Assembly (NCBI GenBank): GCA_019117605.1 | Contig: DWZK01000083.1 | Span: 1 to 37,168 of the forward strand | Reading direction: 5' to 3' | Length of the DNA: 37,168 nucleotides | Source of the DNA: Candidatus Intestinimonas stercoravium | GTDB lineage: Bacteria; Bacillota; Clostridia; Oscillospirales; Oscillospiraceae | In this document: piece after piece, positions 23,901-31,722 of the stretch | How positions within the stretch are numbered: position 1 is the first letter of the stretch | How the letters are laid out: each line of letters opens with the position of its first letter | The notes under the pieces: model-generated | What the model saw: only the letters and a program-made list of their open reading frames with translations | Database searches by the model: none | Told to the model about the DNA's origin: nothing | Made by a program: the position numbers and the translations under genes

Positions 23901-25456
23901 AGCTGCTTGAAGTAGTTGAAGAGGGGCTGCCCCTTCTCGTCCAGCACCGCCAGGGGGATGTCGATGCCCATGGCGGAGGTGGGCTCGGCTCCGTTGCGGG
24001 CCATGGGGAGGATCGTGTCCCGCACGTCCTCGTAGGTGTAGCCGAAGGCCTTCTGGAGCCTGGCCAGGTCCTCCCTGCTCCGGGTCTCCACCCGCTGGTT
24101 GGGGATGGGCAGGTCGGCGAGGTGCAGCAGCTCCTTGTCCAGCCACTCCCCATAGGGGGCCTTGGCGGCGTAGTGCTCCTTGAGCTCCCCGTCGCCGATG
24201 ATGCGGCCCTGCCGGGTGTCCACCAGCAGCATCCGCCCGGGCTGGAGGCGGGACTTCTCCACCACCTGCTCCGGCGGGATATCCAGCACCCCCACCTCGG
24301 AGGAGAGGATCAGCCGGCCGTCGGCGGTGATATAGTACCGGGAGGGGCGCAGGCCGTTCCGGTCCAGCACCGCCCCCACCACGTCGCCGTCGGAGAAGAG
24401 GATGGACGCCGGGCCATCCCATGCCTCCATGAGCACCGCGTAGTACTGGTAGAGGTCCCGTTTCCGCCGGGAGATGGTCTTGTCCCCCTGCCAGGGCTCG
24501 GGGATGGTGACCATCACCGCCAGGGGCAGGTCCATGCCGGCCATCATCATGAACTCCAGGGTGTTGTCCAGCATGGCCGAGTCGGAGCCCTCCCCGTTGA
24601 TGACGGGGTACACCTTGTCCAGCTCCCCGTCCAGCAGGGGGGTGGACATGGTCTCTTCCCGGGCCAGCATCCGGTCGGCGTTGCCCCGGATGGTGTTGAT
24701 CTCCCCGTTGTGGGCCAGCAGGCGGTTGGGGTGGGCCCGCTCCCAGGAGGGATCGGTATTGGTGGAGAAGCGGGAGTGGACGATGGCGATGGCGGAGGCG
24801 CAGGCCTCGTCCTGGAGGTCCGGGTAGAAGCGGCGGAGCTGCCCCACCAGGAACATGCCCTTATAGACGATGGTGCGGCTGGAGAGAGAGCAGACATAGG
24901 TGGCGTCCGCAGACTGCTCGAACACCCGGCGGGCCACATAGAGCTTCCGGTCGAAGTCGATCCCCCGGGCCGTCCCCTCGGGCCGCTTGATGAATGCCTG
25001 CTCGATCTTGGGCATCTTGGAGAGGGCCTTGGCCCCCAGGATCTCCGGCTCCACGGGCACATCCCGCCAGCCCAGGAAGTCCATGCCCTCCTTGGCCACG
25101 ATGACCTCGAACATCTTCTTGGCCTGGCTGCGGGCCAGCCGGTCCTGGGGGAAGAAGAACATCCCCACGCCGTAATCCCGCTCCTCCCCCAGGGAGAAGG
25201 GCAGCGTCCCTTCGATCTGCTTGAAGAACCCGTGGGGGATCTGGATCAGGATGCCCACGCCGTCGCCGGTCTTCCCCTCGGCGTCCTTTCCGGCCCGGTG
25301 CTCCAGCTTCTCTACGATCTTCAGGGCGTCGTCCACCGTCCGGTGGCTCTTCCGGCCCTTGATGTCCACTACGGCGCCGATGCCGCAGGCATCGTGCTCG
25401 AAGGCCGGGTCGTAGAGCCCCGCTCTGGCATATCCCTCTTGCCTGGTCGTTTTCAT
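20906..25456 (-). CDS. gltB: glutamate synthase (NADPH) large subunit
   Basis: A 1516-residue GltB of normal length. The N-terminal Ntn amidotransferase is expected to be exposed by removal of a 23-residue propeptide, leaving Cys24 of ACGIGAV as nucleophile. The central and FMN-binding synthase domains follow (AKPGEGGHLPG, ISPPPHHDIYSIEDL, GYDGGTGAAPRTS), with the 3Fe-4S cluster segment CVMMRVCDRDTCPVG at about residue 1110, and the GXGXG beta-helix domain at the C-terminus. I chose ATG 25456 since AAAGGGG is 8 bases upstream. A terminator (25506-25544) separates it from dapL, so it probably has its own promoter; TTGCTA with a 17-base spacer to a weak TAATTC near 25475-25505 is only a possibility. 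Confidence 0.97.
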   Translation of the reverse strand: MKTTRQEGYARAGLYDPAFEHDACGIGAVVDIKGRKSHRTVDDALKIVEKLEHRAGKDAEGKTGDGVGILIQIPHGFFKQIEGTLPFSLGEERDYGVGMFFFPQDRLARSQAKKMFEVIVAKEGMDFLGWRDVPVEPEILGAKALSKMPKIEQAFIKRPEGTARGIDFDRKLYVARRVFEQSADATYVCSLSSRTIVYKGMFLVGQLRRFYPDLQDEACASAIAIVHSRFSTNTDPSWERAHPNRLLAHNGEINTIRGNADRMLAREETMSTPLLDGELDKVYPVINGEGSDSAMLDNTLEFMMMAGMDLPLAVMVTIPEPWQGDKTISRRKRDLYQYYAVLMEAWDGPASILFSDGDVVGAVLDRNGLRPSRYYITADGRLILSSEVGVLDIPPEQVVEKSRLQPGRMLLVDTRQGRIIGDGELKEHYAAKAPYGEWLDKELLHLADLPIPNQRVETRSREDLARLQKAFGYTYEDVRDTILPMARNGAEPTSAMGIDIPLAVLDEKGQPLFNYFKQLFAQVTNPPIDAIREEVVTDTTVYVGDDGNLLQEREENCRVLQIHDPILTSTDLMKIRCMKREGFHVETVSLLHYKNTPLERALDRLFVAVDRAYRAGANIIILSDRGVDENHVAIPSLLAVSAIEQYLVRTKKRTAVSIILESAEPREVHHFATLLGYGARAINPYLAQETIGSLIEDGLLDKDFHAAVDDYNAAVLHGIVKIASKMGISTIQSYQSAQIFEAVGISREVIDKYFTNTVSRVGGVGLKEIGELVERNHTRAFDPLGLRVDLELDSLGVHKARAGGEDHLYDPRTIHLLQEATRRGDYGLFQQYTALVDDETRPHTLRGLLDFCWADEPVPLDEVEPVESIVKRFKTGAMSYGSISQEAHECLAQAMNRLGGKSNSGEGGERPERLGTDRNSAIKQVASGRFGVTSEYLVSAVELQIKLAQGAKPGEGGHLPGGKVYPWIAKCRHSTPGVTLISPPPHHDIYSIEDLAQLIYDLKNANRQARISVKLVSEAGVGTIAAGVAKAGAQVVLISGYDGGTGAAPRTSIHNAGLPWELGLAETHQTLIANGLRSRVMVETDGKLMSGRDVAIACMLGAEEFGFATAPLVTMGCVMMRVCDRDTCPVGVATQNPELRKRFRGKPEHVVNFMTFIAQELREHMARLGVRTVDELVGRTDLLKMRDYPEGSRAASVDLSALLSRACAEGKGAKRHFDPADVYDFHLEDTVDLRVLEPRLDRALKKGEKAQVSLEVSSTDRALGAILGSDITRLHGSALPEDTIRIRCTGGGGQSFGAFIPKGLTLELEGDANDYFGKGLSGGRLIVYPPKGSPFRAEENIIIGNVALYGATSGQAYVRGVAGERFCVRNSGAVAVVEGVGDHGCEYMTGGRVVVLGPTGKNFAAGMSGGVAYVLDEGRDLYMRLNKGMVSMDQVTEKHDVQELRGLIQAHVEATGSEKGAGILADFQHYLPLFKKVLPRDYDRMLRTIAQMEEKGMDREQAEIEAFYLNTRGGER

Positions 25457-25505
25457 CTGCATATCCCCTTTCCGGGTAGAATTAGGATCTCCTGCTTTGG
25501 ATAGC

Positions 25506-25544
25506 AAAAGGCGCGGCCCGTCCTCTGCCCGCGGACCGCGCCTT
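25506..25544 (-). terminator. terminator after dapL
   Basis: Read on the minus strand: a 9-bp outer stem (25544-25536 with 25516-25508) enclosing a 19-base GC-rich loop, followed by TTTT. It lies 29 bases after the dapL stop and ends the dapF-dapL unit. Confidence 0.75.
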
Positions 25545-25572
25545 CTCTCTGATCTTGTAGATGCGCCCCGGG

Positions 25573-26784
25573 TCAGAGCCGTCTCAGCCGCTCCACCGCG
25601 GCTCGGACCGTCTCCTCTCCGCCGAAGGCGCTGAACCGGATATAGCCCTCGCCTCCCGGGCCGAAGCCGCTGCCGGGGGTAGCCACTACCCCGGCCTCCC
25701 GGAGCAGGAGGTCGAAGAAGGACCAGGAGGTCATCCCCGCCGGGACCCTCGCCCAGACGTAGGGCGCGCAGGTCCCGCCGTATGCGGTCAGCCCCGCCGC
25801 CTCTGCCCCCTCCAGGAGGAGCCGGGCAGCCCTTCGGCAGGCGGCGACGTTCGCCCGGACCTGCCGGCGGCCCTCTGGCGTATAGGCCGCCGCAGCCCCC
25901 CGCTGGGCGATATAGGAGTTCCCGTTATAGCGGACGCTCTGCCGCCGCCGCCACAGGGAGAGCAGGCTCTGCCCCTCCCGGACCAGCTCCGACGGGATCG
26001 CCACCGCGCCGCAGCGGACCCCGGTGAAGCCGGCCGTCTTGGAGAAGGACCGGAACTCGATGGCGCAGCGCCGGGCGCCCGGCACTTCGAAGATGGACCG
26101 GGGCCGGTCTGTGCCGTCGAGGAACGCCTCATACGCCGCGTCGAAAAGGAGCACCGCCCCGCAGTCATTGGCGTAGTCCACCCACGCCTGGAGCTGTCCC
26201 CGGGTGGCCGCCCCGCCGGTGGGATTGTTGGGAGAGCAGAGCCAGACCAGGTCCACCGGCTCCTCCGGCGGCCGGGGCATGAAGCCATCTTCCGGGCGGC
26301 AGGGCAGGTAGACCAGCCCGCTCCACCGGCCGGTGGCGGGGTCGTAGGTCCCCGCCCGGCCCGCCAGGACGGCGGCGTCCACATAGGCGGGGTAGACCGG
26401 GTCGCACACCGCCACCCGGCTCTCCGGGGCGAACAGGTCCCCGATGTTCCCGCAGTCGCTCTTGGCCCCGTCGCTGACGCAGATCTCCTCCGGGCCGATC
26501 TCCGCCCCCCGGGCCTGGAAGTCCTCCCGGGCCATGGCCTCCCGCAGGAAGAGATAGCCCTGCTCCGGGCCGTACCCCCGGAAGGTCTCCGCCCGCCCCA
26601 GCTCTGCCACCGCCGCCGCCATGGCCTCCACCACGGCCGGGGCCAGCGGGCCCTTCACATCGCCTACCCCCAGGCGGAGGAGCCGGACGTCCGGATGCTC
26701 TCTCTGGTATGCCGCGGCCCTGCGGGCCACCTCGGAGAAGAGGTAGTCCCCAGGGAGTTCTCGGAAGTGCGGGTCGGGCCTCAG
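25573..26784 (-). CDS. dapL: LL-diaminopimelate aminotransferase
   Basis: About 403 residues, the usual DapL length. This fold-type-I PLP enzyme converts tetrahydrodipicolinate directly to LL-diaminopimelate using glutamate. It shows HFRELPGDYLFSEVARR at the N-terminus, the SPNNPTG motif (about 184-190) and the PLP lysine K249 in RSFSKTAGFTGVRCG. The start is unusual: the residues that align with family N-termini begin at a CTG (26784-26782) that overlaps the dapF stop as CTGA and has GGAGGGGG just upstream. The nearest ordinary start in frame is GTG 26805, which would add a Gly-rich stretch encoded by that ribosome site. I give the CTG start, less surely than the gene itself. Confidence 0.92.
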   Translation of the reverse strand: MRPDPHFRELPGDYLFSEVARRAAAYQREHPDVRLLRLGVGDVKGPLAPAVVEAMAAAVAELGRAETFRGYGPEQGYLFLREAMAREDFQARGAEIGPEEICVSDGAKSDCGNIGDLFAPESRVAVCDPVYPAYVDAAVLAGRAGTYDPATGRWSGLVYLPCRPEDGFMPRPPEEPVDLVWLCSPNNPTGGAATRGQLQAWVDYANDCGAVLLFDAAYEAFLDGTDRPRSIFEVPGARRCAIEFRSFSKTAGFTGVRCGAVAIPSELVREGQSLLSLWRRRQSVRYNGNSYIAQRGAAAAYTPEGRRQVRANVAACRRAARLLLEGAEAAGLTAYGGTCAPYVWARVPAGMTSWSFFDLLLREAGVVATPGSGFGPGGEGYIRFSAFGGEETVRAAVERLRRL

Positions 26785-27587
26785 CCCGCCCCCTCCTCCG
26801 GCCACTCCCCGTGGTACACGGTGACGGCCGGTCCGGTGAGATAGATGTGACCGTCCGCCTCCCAGCGGACCTCCAGCAGGCCGCCGGGCATCCGCACGCG
26901 GGCCCGCCGTTCCGCCAGGCCGGCGGAGGCGGCTGCGGCCAGAGAGGCGCAGGCCCCCGTGCCGCAGGCCATGGTCTCTCCGCTGCCCCGCTCCCACACC
27001 CGGACCTCCAGCTGCTCCGGCGTACGCAGCAGAGCGAACTCGGTGTTCCCTCCGTCCTCGGTATAGACCCCGGATCTCTCGAAGGCCGGGCCCAGGACAT
27101 GCAGGTCCAGCTCCGCGATGCTGTCCAGGAACACCACCCCGTGGGGGTTGCCCATGGACACCGGGATCACCTGATAGCTCCGCCCCAGGACCTGGACCTG
27201 CCGGGGCGCCCCTACCGCCGGGACGCCCATGTCCGCGGTGACCGAGACCGCCCGGCCGTCCGCCGCCTCCAGCTCCAGATAGCGGAGCCCCGCCAAAGTC
27301 TCTACCGAGAGCCGGGTCTTCTCCGTCATGCCCTGGTCATATACATACTTCCCAAAGCATCGGATCCCATTCCCGCACATCTTCCCCTCAGAGCCGTCGG
27401 CATTGAACATCCGCATCCGAAAGTCCGCCTTGTCAGAGGGGCAGACGCAGATGATCCCGTCCGATCCCGCCCCGAAGTGCCGGTCGCTCATGCGCCGTGA
27501 GAGCTCCGGAAGGTCCTCCGGCAGCCCCCGCCGTCCATCGATGAACAGATAGTCGTTGCCCAGGCCCTGCATCTTGGTGAATCTCAC
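26781..27587 (-). CDS. dapF: diaminopimelate epimerase
   Basis: A 268-residue DapF, converting LL- to meso-diaminopimelate for lysine and peptidoglycan. Both catalytic cysteines are visible: C71 in MCGNGIRC and C208 in ETMACGTGACAS, each in one half of the two-fold pseudo-symmetric barrel; MGNPHGVVF and GNDYLFID are also typical. The start is GTG 27587 with AGGAGG 7 bases upstream. It is the first gene of dapF-dapL, and its stop overlaps the proposed dapL start. Confidence 0.96.
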   Translation of the reverse strand: MRFTKMQGLGNDYLFIDGRRGLPEDLPELSRRMSDRHFGAGSDGIICVCPSDKADFRMRMFNADGSEGKMCGNGIRCFGKYVYDQGMTEKTRLSVETLAGLRYLELEAADGRAVSVTADMGVPAVGAPRQVQVLGRSYQVIPVSMGNPHGVVFLDSIAELDLHVLGPAFERSGVYTEDGGNTEFALLRTPEQLEVRVWERGSGETMACGTGACASLAAAASAGLAERRARVRMPGGLLEVRWEADGHIYLTGPAVTVYHGEWPEEGAG

Positions 27588-27632
27588 CTACATGCCTCCT
27601 TCCGACGTCCCGTCCCCACTGGGATAGGCGAA

Positions 27633-27666
27633 TGGCGGCAGTCGAGCTTCTGCCGGACTGCCGCCA
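27633..27666. other. hairpin between the ANTAR gene and dapF
   Basis: An 11-bp perfect inverted repeat (27633-27643 with 27656-27666), 12-base loop, no T run on either side. It lies in the 120-base gap between the ANTAR stop and the dapF start; it may be a weak terminator or leader structure. Confidence 0.45.
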
Positions 27667-27707
27667 AGGGGAGGGACATCATCGTCTTGATATATAAGAT
27701 ATGCGCC

Positions 27708-28247
27708 TCACTGCCCGCCTAATACCAGTCTCGCGGTCTGGGCCAGCTTCGCCCCCGAGTCCATGCTCTTTTTTTGCAGGAAGCGGTGGGCCTGCTCCTC
27801 GGTCATGCCGTGCCGGTCCATCAGCAGCTCCTTCGCCCGGAGGATGACCGCCTGCTCCTCCTCGGTGCGCCGGGGCCGGACGAACTTCTCCAGCCGGTGT
27901 CCCATCTGGATGAGCATCTTGACGGAGGCGATCAGGTCGCTCCTGCGCACGGGAGAAGCCAGACGGAAGATGTCCTCGTTCTGGCACAGATCCAGCAGGC
28001 TCTGCACCGCCACGATCAGCATGGAGCAGGTAGGGGGCAGGTCCTCGAAGAGGGACTCCGCCGTCTCGTCCGTCAGCTTGAAGCCGCAGACCACAGTGGC
28101 GATCCCCTGCTTGCTGACGATCCGTTTCACCTCGGCGGCGGAGTGACAGATGATACAGGCGGCCACGCCGCCTCCCTCCAGGATATCCCGGATGCGCTCG
28201 CAGTTCTTGGGGCTCTCGAAAGCCACCACCACAGGCTCCATCTCCAT
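27708..28247 (-). CDS. ANTAR-domain antiterminator with pseudo-receiver
   Basis: A 179-residue protein: a receiver-like domain (about 5-118) followed by an ANTAR RNA-binding domain (about 122-175; RTEEEQAVILRAKELLMDRHG, then MTEEQAHRFLQKKSMDSG). The position of the phosphorylated Asp, after the third strand, is Gly55 (VVCGFKLTD), so it should not be switched by ordinary phosphorylation, as known for NasT/AmiR-like proteins. ANTAR proteins bind paired RNA hairpins to prevent termination. It follows glnA by 116 bases; in clostridia an ANTAR protein (NitR) next to glnA is tied to control of GS and GOGAT, so the same role is likely here. Confidence 0.9.
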   Translation of the reverse strand: MEMEPVVVAFESPKNCERIRDILEGGGVAACIICHSAAEVKRIVSKQGIATVVCGFKLTDETAESLFEDLPPTCSMLIVAVQSLLDLCQNEDIFRLASPVRRSDLIASVKMLIQMGHRLEKFVRPRRTEEEQAVILRAKELLMDRHGMTEEQAHRFLQKKSMDSGAKLAQTARLVLGGQ

Positions 28248-28276
28248 CTTGACTCATCTCCCTTTTCCCGGGATAT

Positions 28277-28310
28277 GGCCGGAGGAGCCCGTGGAGCGGG
28301 CTCTTCGGCC
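28277..28310. other. imperfect hairpin between glnA and the ANTAR gene
   Basis: Outer arms GGCCG/CGGCC (28277-28281 with 28306-28310) and inner arms GAGCCC/GGGCTC (28285-28290 with 28298-28303) form a stem with a small internal loop. No T run follows, so it is more likely an RNA processing or regulatory structure than a terminator. Confidence 0.4.
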
Positions 28311-28363
28311 CAGAGGGCGCAGAGGGCGGCATCCCGCCGGCCCCGTCTGCCGCTCTCTCCGTC

Positions 28364-29695
28364 TTAGTAGTTGATGATATACTTCTCCCGCTCCCAGGAG
28401 GAGACGCGGGTGCGGTACTCGTCCCACTCCTTGCGCTTGCCCTCGAGGAAGTTGGTGGCCACATGCTCCCCCAAGGTGTCCAGGATGAGCTGGTCGGCCT
28501 CCAGGGCGTTGAGGGCCTCCTCCAGGGAGCCGGGCAGGCTCTCGATGCCGTGGGTGGCGCGGGCGGCGGCATCCATGGCGTAGATGTTCTCGGTGATCTC
28601 GGGGGGCGGGGTCATGCCCTTCTCGATACCGTCCAGACCGGCGGCCAGGCACACGGCGAGAGCCAGATAGGGGTTGCAGGAGGGGTCGGGAGAGCGGAGC
28701 TCCACCCGAGTGGACTGGCCTCTGGCCGCAGGGATACGGATCAGGGCGGAGCGGTTGGAGGCGGACCAGGCCAGGTAGCAGGGGGCCTCATAGCCGGGCA
28801 CCAGCCGCTTATAGGAGTTCACCAGCGGATTGGTGATGGCGGCGAAGCCCTTCACATGGTGGAGCAGGCCGGCGATGAAGCTGTACGCCTCCTTGGACAG
28901 GCCCCGGGGGTCGCTGGGATCGTAGAAGGCGTTCTTCCCGTCCCGGAAGAGGGACATGTTGGTATGCATGCCGGAGCCGTTGATGCCGAAGATGGGCTTG
29001 GGCATGAAGGTGGCGTGGAGCCCGTTCTTCTGGGCCAGGGTCTTCACAGCCAGCTTGAAGGTCATGATGTTGTCGGCGGCGTGGAGGGCCTCTTCATACT
29101 TGAAGTCGATCTCGTGCTGGCCCTCTGCCACCTCATGGTGGCTGGCCTCGATCTCGAACTTCATGGCCTCCAGAGCCAGGCAGATCTCCCGGCGGGTGGA
29201 CTCGCCGTGGTCCAGAGGGCCCAGGTCGAAGTAGCCGGCCTCGTCGTTGGTCTTGGTGGTGGGCTTGCCCTCCTCGTCGGTCTGGAAGAGGAAGAACTCG
29301 GCCTCGGGGCCCACGTTGAAGGCGTCGTAGCCCATGTCATGGGCCTTCTGGATGGCGCGCTTGAGCACATAGCGGGGGTCGCCCTCGAAGGGGGAGCCGT
29401 CGGTATTGTGCACGTCGCAGATCAGCCGGGCCACCTTGCCCTGGCTGGGCCGCCAGGGGAACACCCGGAAAGACTTCAGGTCGGGATAGAGGTACTGGTC
29501 GGACTCGTCGATGCGGACGAAGCCCTCGATGGAGGAGCCGTCGAACATGCACTGGTTGTTCACGGCCTTCTCGATCTGAGAGGCGGTGATGGCCACGTTC
29601 TTCAGCTGGCCGAAGATGTCGGTGAACTGGAGGCGGATGAACTCGATATCTTCTTCTTTGACGCGGCGGATGATGTCTTCCTTGGTGTGCGGCAT
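28364..29695 (-). CDS. glnA: glutamine synthetase, type I
   Basis: A 443-residue GSI, the length of the B. subtilis (GSI-alpha) type. It makes glutamine from glutamate, ammonia and ATP. Visible landmarks are [10 protein letters not shown] near the N-terminus, [10 protein letters not shown], the metal/substrate motif [27 protein letters not shown] and the C-terminal [15 protein letters not shown]. There is no NLFDLPPEE-type adenylylation segment, as expected for the alpha type, whose control is by feedback and transcription. I chose ATG 29695 (AAAGGGG, 9 bases upstream). It has a strong promoter (29794-29822) and a structured leader of about 90 bases. The ANTAR gene lies downstream. Confidence 0.97.
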   Translation of the reverse strand: MPHTKEDIIRRVKEEDIEFIRLQFTDIFGQLKNVAITASQIEKAVNNQCMFDGSSIEGFVRIDESDQYLYPDLKSFRVFPWRPSQGKVARLICDVHNTDGSPFEGDPRYVLKRAIQKAHDMGYDAFNVGPEAEFFLFQTDEEGKPTTKTNDEAGYFDLGPLDHGESTRREICLALEAMKFEIEASHHEVAEGQHEIDFKYEEALHAADNIMTFKLAVKTLAQKNGLHATFMPKPIFGINGSGMHTNMSLFRDGKNAFYDPSDPRGLSKEAYSFIAGLLHHVKGFAAITNPLVNSYKRLVPGYEAPCYLAWSASNRSALIRIPAARGQSTRVELRSPDPSCNPYLALAVCLAAGLDGIEKGMTPPPEITENIYAMDAAARATHGIESLPGSLEEALNALEADQLILDTLGEHVATNFLEGKRKEWDEYRTRVSSWEREKYIINY

Positions 29696-29739
29696 GACAG
29701 GTTTCCCCTTTCCGTTTTTCATTTCGCCAGGATATAGAA

Positions 29740-29778
29740 AGAGGCGCTCCGCCCTCTCAGGGTGGAACGCCTTCGTTC
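29740..29778 (-). promoter_or_regulatory. glnA leader with competing hairpins (possible ANTAR target)
   Basis: The transcribed leader contains GAACG/CGTTC (29778-29765) and two stems that cannot form together because they share 29752-29757: CCCT/AGGG (29762-29752) and AGAGG/CCTCT (29757-29740), the latter followed on the minus strand by TTCTATAT. This is the shape of an antiterminator/terminator pair, but the loops do not show the textbook A1/G4 hexaloop of ANTAR sites, so the assignment is tentative. Confidence 0.35.
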
Positions 29779-29793
29779 TCAACTGATAGTCCG

Positions 29794-29822
29794 AGTATAC
29801 CGGTCCCGGCCCGTTCTGTCAA
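29794..29822 (-). promoter_or_regulatory. glnA promoter
   Basis: On the minus strand TTGACA (29822-29817), 17 bases, TATACT (29799-29794): a near-consensus housekeeping promoter with transcription expected from about 29787. Confidence 0.85.
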
Positions 29823-29901
29823 GATTTAGAGGGAAAGTTTTTTTCTTTTGGCTGTTCCGGCAGAGATCTCCCGCCGTCCTCCTCCGGAGTTTATGCAACT
29901 T

Positions 29902-30615
29902 TCAGCGCTCCTCTTCCCCTTCCGGATCCCGGGCCGTCCCCTCCCGGCAGGTCTCCAGCAGCGCCTCCAAAGCCTGGTCGTGCTCGGCGAACTCGTTCCG
30001 CACCTGCTCCAACGCTTTCTCCACCCGGCCGATCTCTCCTCCGGCGTGAGAGATAGTGGCATCCACATCCCCCCGGAGGCGGGCATAGCCCGCCTGCACC
30101 CGGTCCAGGAGCCGCTCCGCCGCCGCCCGGACCCGGGCGGCCCGCTCCTCCGCCTCCCGCTCGATGGTCCGGGCCCGCTGGTGCGCCTCCAGCTCGATCG
30201 TGGCCGTGCGGTCTTTCAGCTCGTCATATGCCTTGGCCCCCAGCTCCCAGCGGTCCGCGCGCCCCCGCAGCTCCTGGAGGCTCTCCTCCAGGGCGGCGCG
30301 CTCCCGGCGCTCCCGTTCCAGCTCTCCCCGGACCTGCTCCAGTTCCCCCCGGAGCCGGGCGGCCTCCGCCCCCTGGTCTCCCGCACGCTGTTTCGTGCCG
30401 GACAGCTCCTCCTCTAGCGCTCCGATTCGTTCCCGGCCGGCGGAGGCCTCTGCCTCGGCGGTCTCCCGGCGGCGGCGCTCTTCGTCCACCGTCTTCTGGA
30501 GGGCCGCACACCGCTCCCGGTGTTCTCTCGCCCTGGCCTCTATATAATCGAGCACATCCTGCCGGTTGAAGCCCCCCACCACTGCGGTGCGGAACGTATT
30601 TTCTACAGGACCCAT
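29902..30615 (-). CDS. DivIVA-like coiled-coil protein
   Basis: A 237-residue protein. The N-terminal segment FRTAVVGGFNRQDVLDYIE (about 8-26) resembles the membrane-targeting head of DivIVA/GpsB proteins; almost all the rest (about 30-225) is a long charged coiled coil, rich in Glu, Arg and Ala, with no membrane segment. DivIVA-type proteins recognise curved membrane at poles and septa and organise division or wall synthesis. I chose ATG 30615 (GAGGTG 7 bases upstream). It is a single gene with its own promoter (30697-30725), divergent from the methyltransferase gene. The exact role is not clear. Confidence 0.78.
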   Translation of the reverse strand: MGPVENTFRTAVVGGFNRQDVLDYIEARAREHRERCAALQKTVDEERRRRETAEAEASAGRERIGALEEELSGTKQRAGDQGAEAARLRGELEQVRGELERERRERAALEESLQELRGRADRWELGAKAYDELKDRTATIELEAHQRARTIEREAEERAARVRAAAERLLDRVQAGYARLRGDVDATISHAGGEIGRVEKALEQVRNEFAEHDQALEALLETCREGTARDPEGEEER

Positions 30616-30696
30616 CTCTAGACACCTCATCCTTCCCGGCAGGCCAGCCTGTCCGGCCCCTCTGCCCTCGGTCTCCAAACGCCGCGCGTTTTATCT

Positions 30697-30725
30697 ATTT
30701 TACCACATCTTTTCCCACGACTCAA
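30697..30725 (-). promoter_or_regulatory. promoter of the DivIVA-like gene
   Basis: On the minus strand TTGAGT (30725-30720), 17 bases, TAAAAT (30702-30697). Confidence 0.75.
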
Positions 30726-30760
30726 TGATTTTCGCCGGGATCCTTCCCGTCTCTTACCGA

Positions 30761-30789
30761 TTGACCCCTTCCATCTTTTGTGATATAAT
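30761..30789 (+). promoter_or_regulatory. promoter of the methyltransferase-ecf-truA block
   Basis: TTGACC (30761-30766), 17 bases, perfect TATAAT (30784-30789), 37 bases before the methyltransferase start. It is back to back with the DivIVA promoter. Confidence 0.82.
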
Positions 30790-30826
30790 CAGGCGATTTG
30801 TATCAGGGTGCTAAGGAGGACGGCCT

Positions 30827-31693
30827 ATGTGGCTAGCGGACAAATGGCGTGACTATGAGCTCATCGACTGCGGCGGCGGAGAGAAGCTGGAGCGGTGGGG
30901 GGACAGGATCCTGATCCGCCCCGACCCCCAGGCCATCTGGGACACGCCCCGGGAGGACCCCCGCTGGCGCCGGCCCGACGCCCGCTACGCCCGCTCCTCC
31001 TCCGGCGGCGGACATTGGGACAAGCGCGATGTGCCCCAGCAGTGGAAGATCGCCTACCGGGACCTGACCTTCCAGGTCAAGCCCATGAACTTCAAGCACA
31101 CCGGCATCTTTCCCGAGCAGGCCGCCAACTGGGACTTCTGCGCCGACCTCATCCGAAAGGCGGGGCGGCCCGTATCGGTGCTCAACCTCTTCGCCTATAC
31201 CGGCGGCGCCACGGTGGCCTGCGCCGCGGCAGGGGCCTCGGTCTGTCATGTGGACGCGGCCCGGGGGATGGTGAGCTGGGCCCGGGAGAACGCCAAGCTC
31301 TCCGGCCTGGAGGACGCCCCCATCCGCTGGATCGTGGACGACTGCGGCAAGTTCGTCGAGCGGGAGATCCGCCGGGGCCGGCGGTACGACGCCGTCATCA
31401 TGGATCCCCCCTCTTACGGCCGGGGGCCCTCCGGCGAGGTGTGGAAGCTGGAGGAGAGCCTATGGCCCTTCGTAGAGCTGGTGGCCCAGGTCCTCTCCCC
31501 CCAGCCCCTGTTCTTCCTCATCAACTCTTACACCACGGGGCTCGCCCCCTCGGTGCTCACCTATATCTTAGAGTCTGTGGTCACCCGGCAGCACGGCGGC
31601 CATACCGTCAGCGGCGAGCTGGGCCTCCCCGTCTCCCATACCGGCCTGGCCCTTCCCGCCGGCTCCACCGGCCGGTGGGTGGCGGATCTCTGA
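30827..31693 (+). CDS. class I SAM-dependent methyltransferase, rRNA (cytosine) methylase-like
   Basis: A 288-residue protein with a Rossmann methyltransferase core (about 105-230). SAM motif I is [24 protein letters not shown], motif II includes ARENAKLSG, and motif IV is [11 protein letters not shown], the arrangement of RlmI/RlmK-like 23S rRNA cytosine-C5 methylases. The preceding [16 protein letters not shown] is also typical of that group. It lacks the PUA domain of full-length RlmI, so the target is uncertain. ATG 30827 with AAGGAGGA upstream; first gene after a strong promoter, and 29 bases before ecfA. Confidence 0.87.
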   Translation: MWLADKWRDYELIDCGGGEKLERWGDRILIRPDPQAIWDTPREDPRWRRPDARYARSSSGGGHWDKRDVPQQWKIAYRDLTFQVKPMNFKHTGIFPEQAANWDFCADLIRKAGRPVSVLNLFAYTGGATVACAAAGASVCHVDAARGMVSWARENAKLSGLEDAPIRWIVDDCGKFVEREIRRGRRYDAVIMDPPSYGRGPSGEVWKLEESLWPFVELVAQVLSPQPLFFLINSYTTGLAPSVLTYILESVVTRQHGGHTVSGELGLPVSHTGLALPAGSTGRWVADL

Positions 31694-31722
31694 CCCGGCT
31701 CGGAAAGGCGGCTATACCTATC

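Noticed and set aside
21050-25504. A 1484-codon open frame antisense to gltB
   Set aside because: It runs opposite a complete, motif-rich gltB, is dominated by Gly/His/Val from reversed GC-rich codons, and has no recognisable domain or start signal. The same applies to long antisense frames at 14969-19159, 6342-8663, 8961-10913 and 10744-12366.
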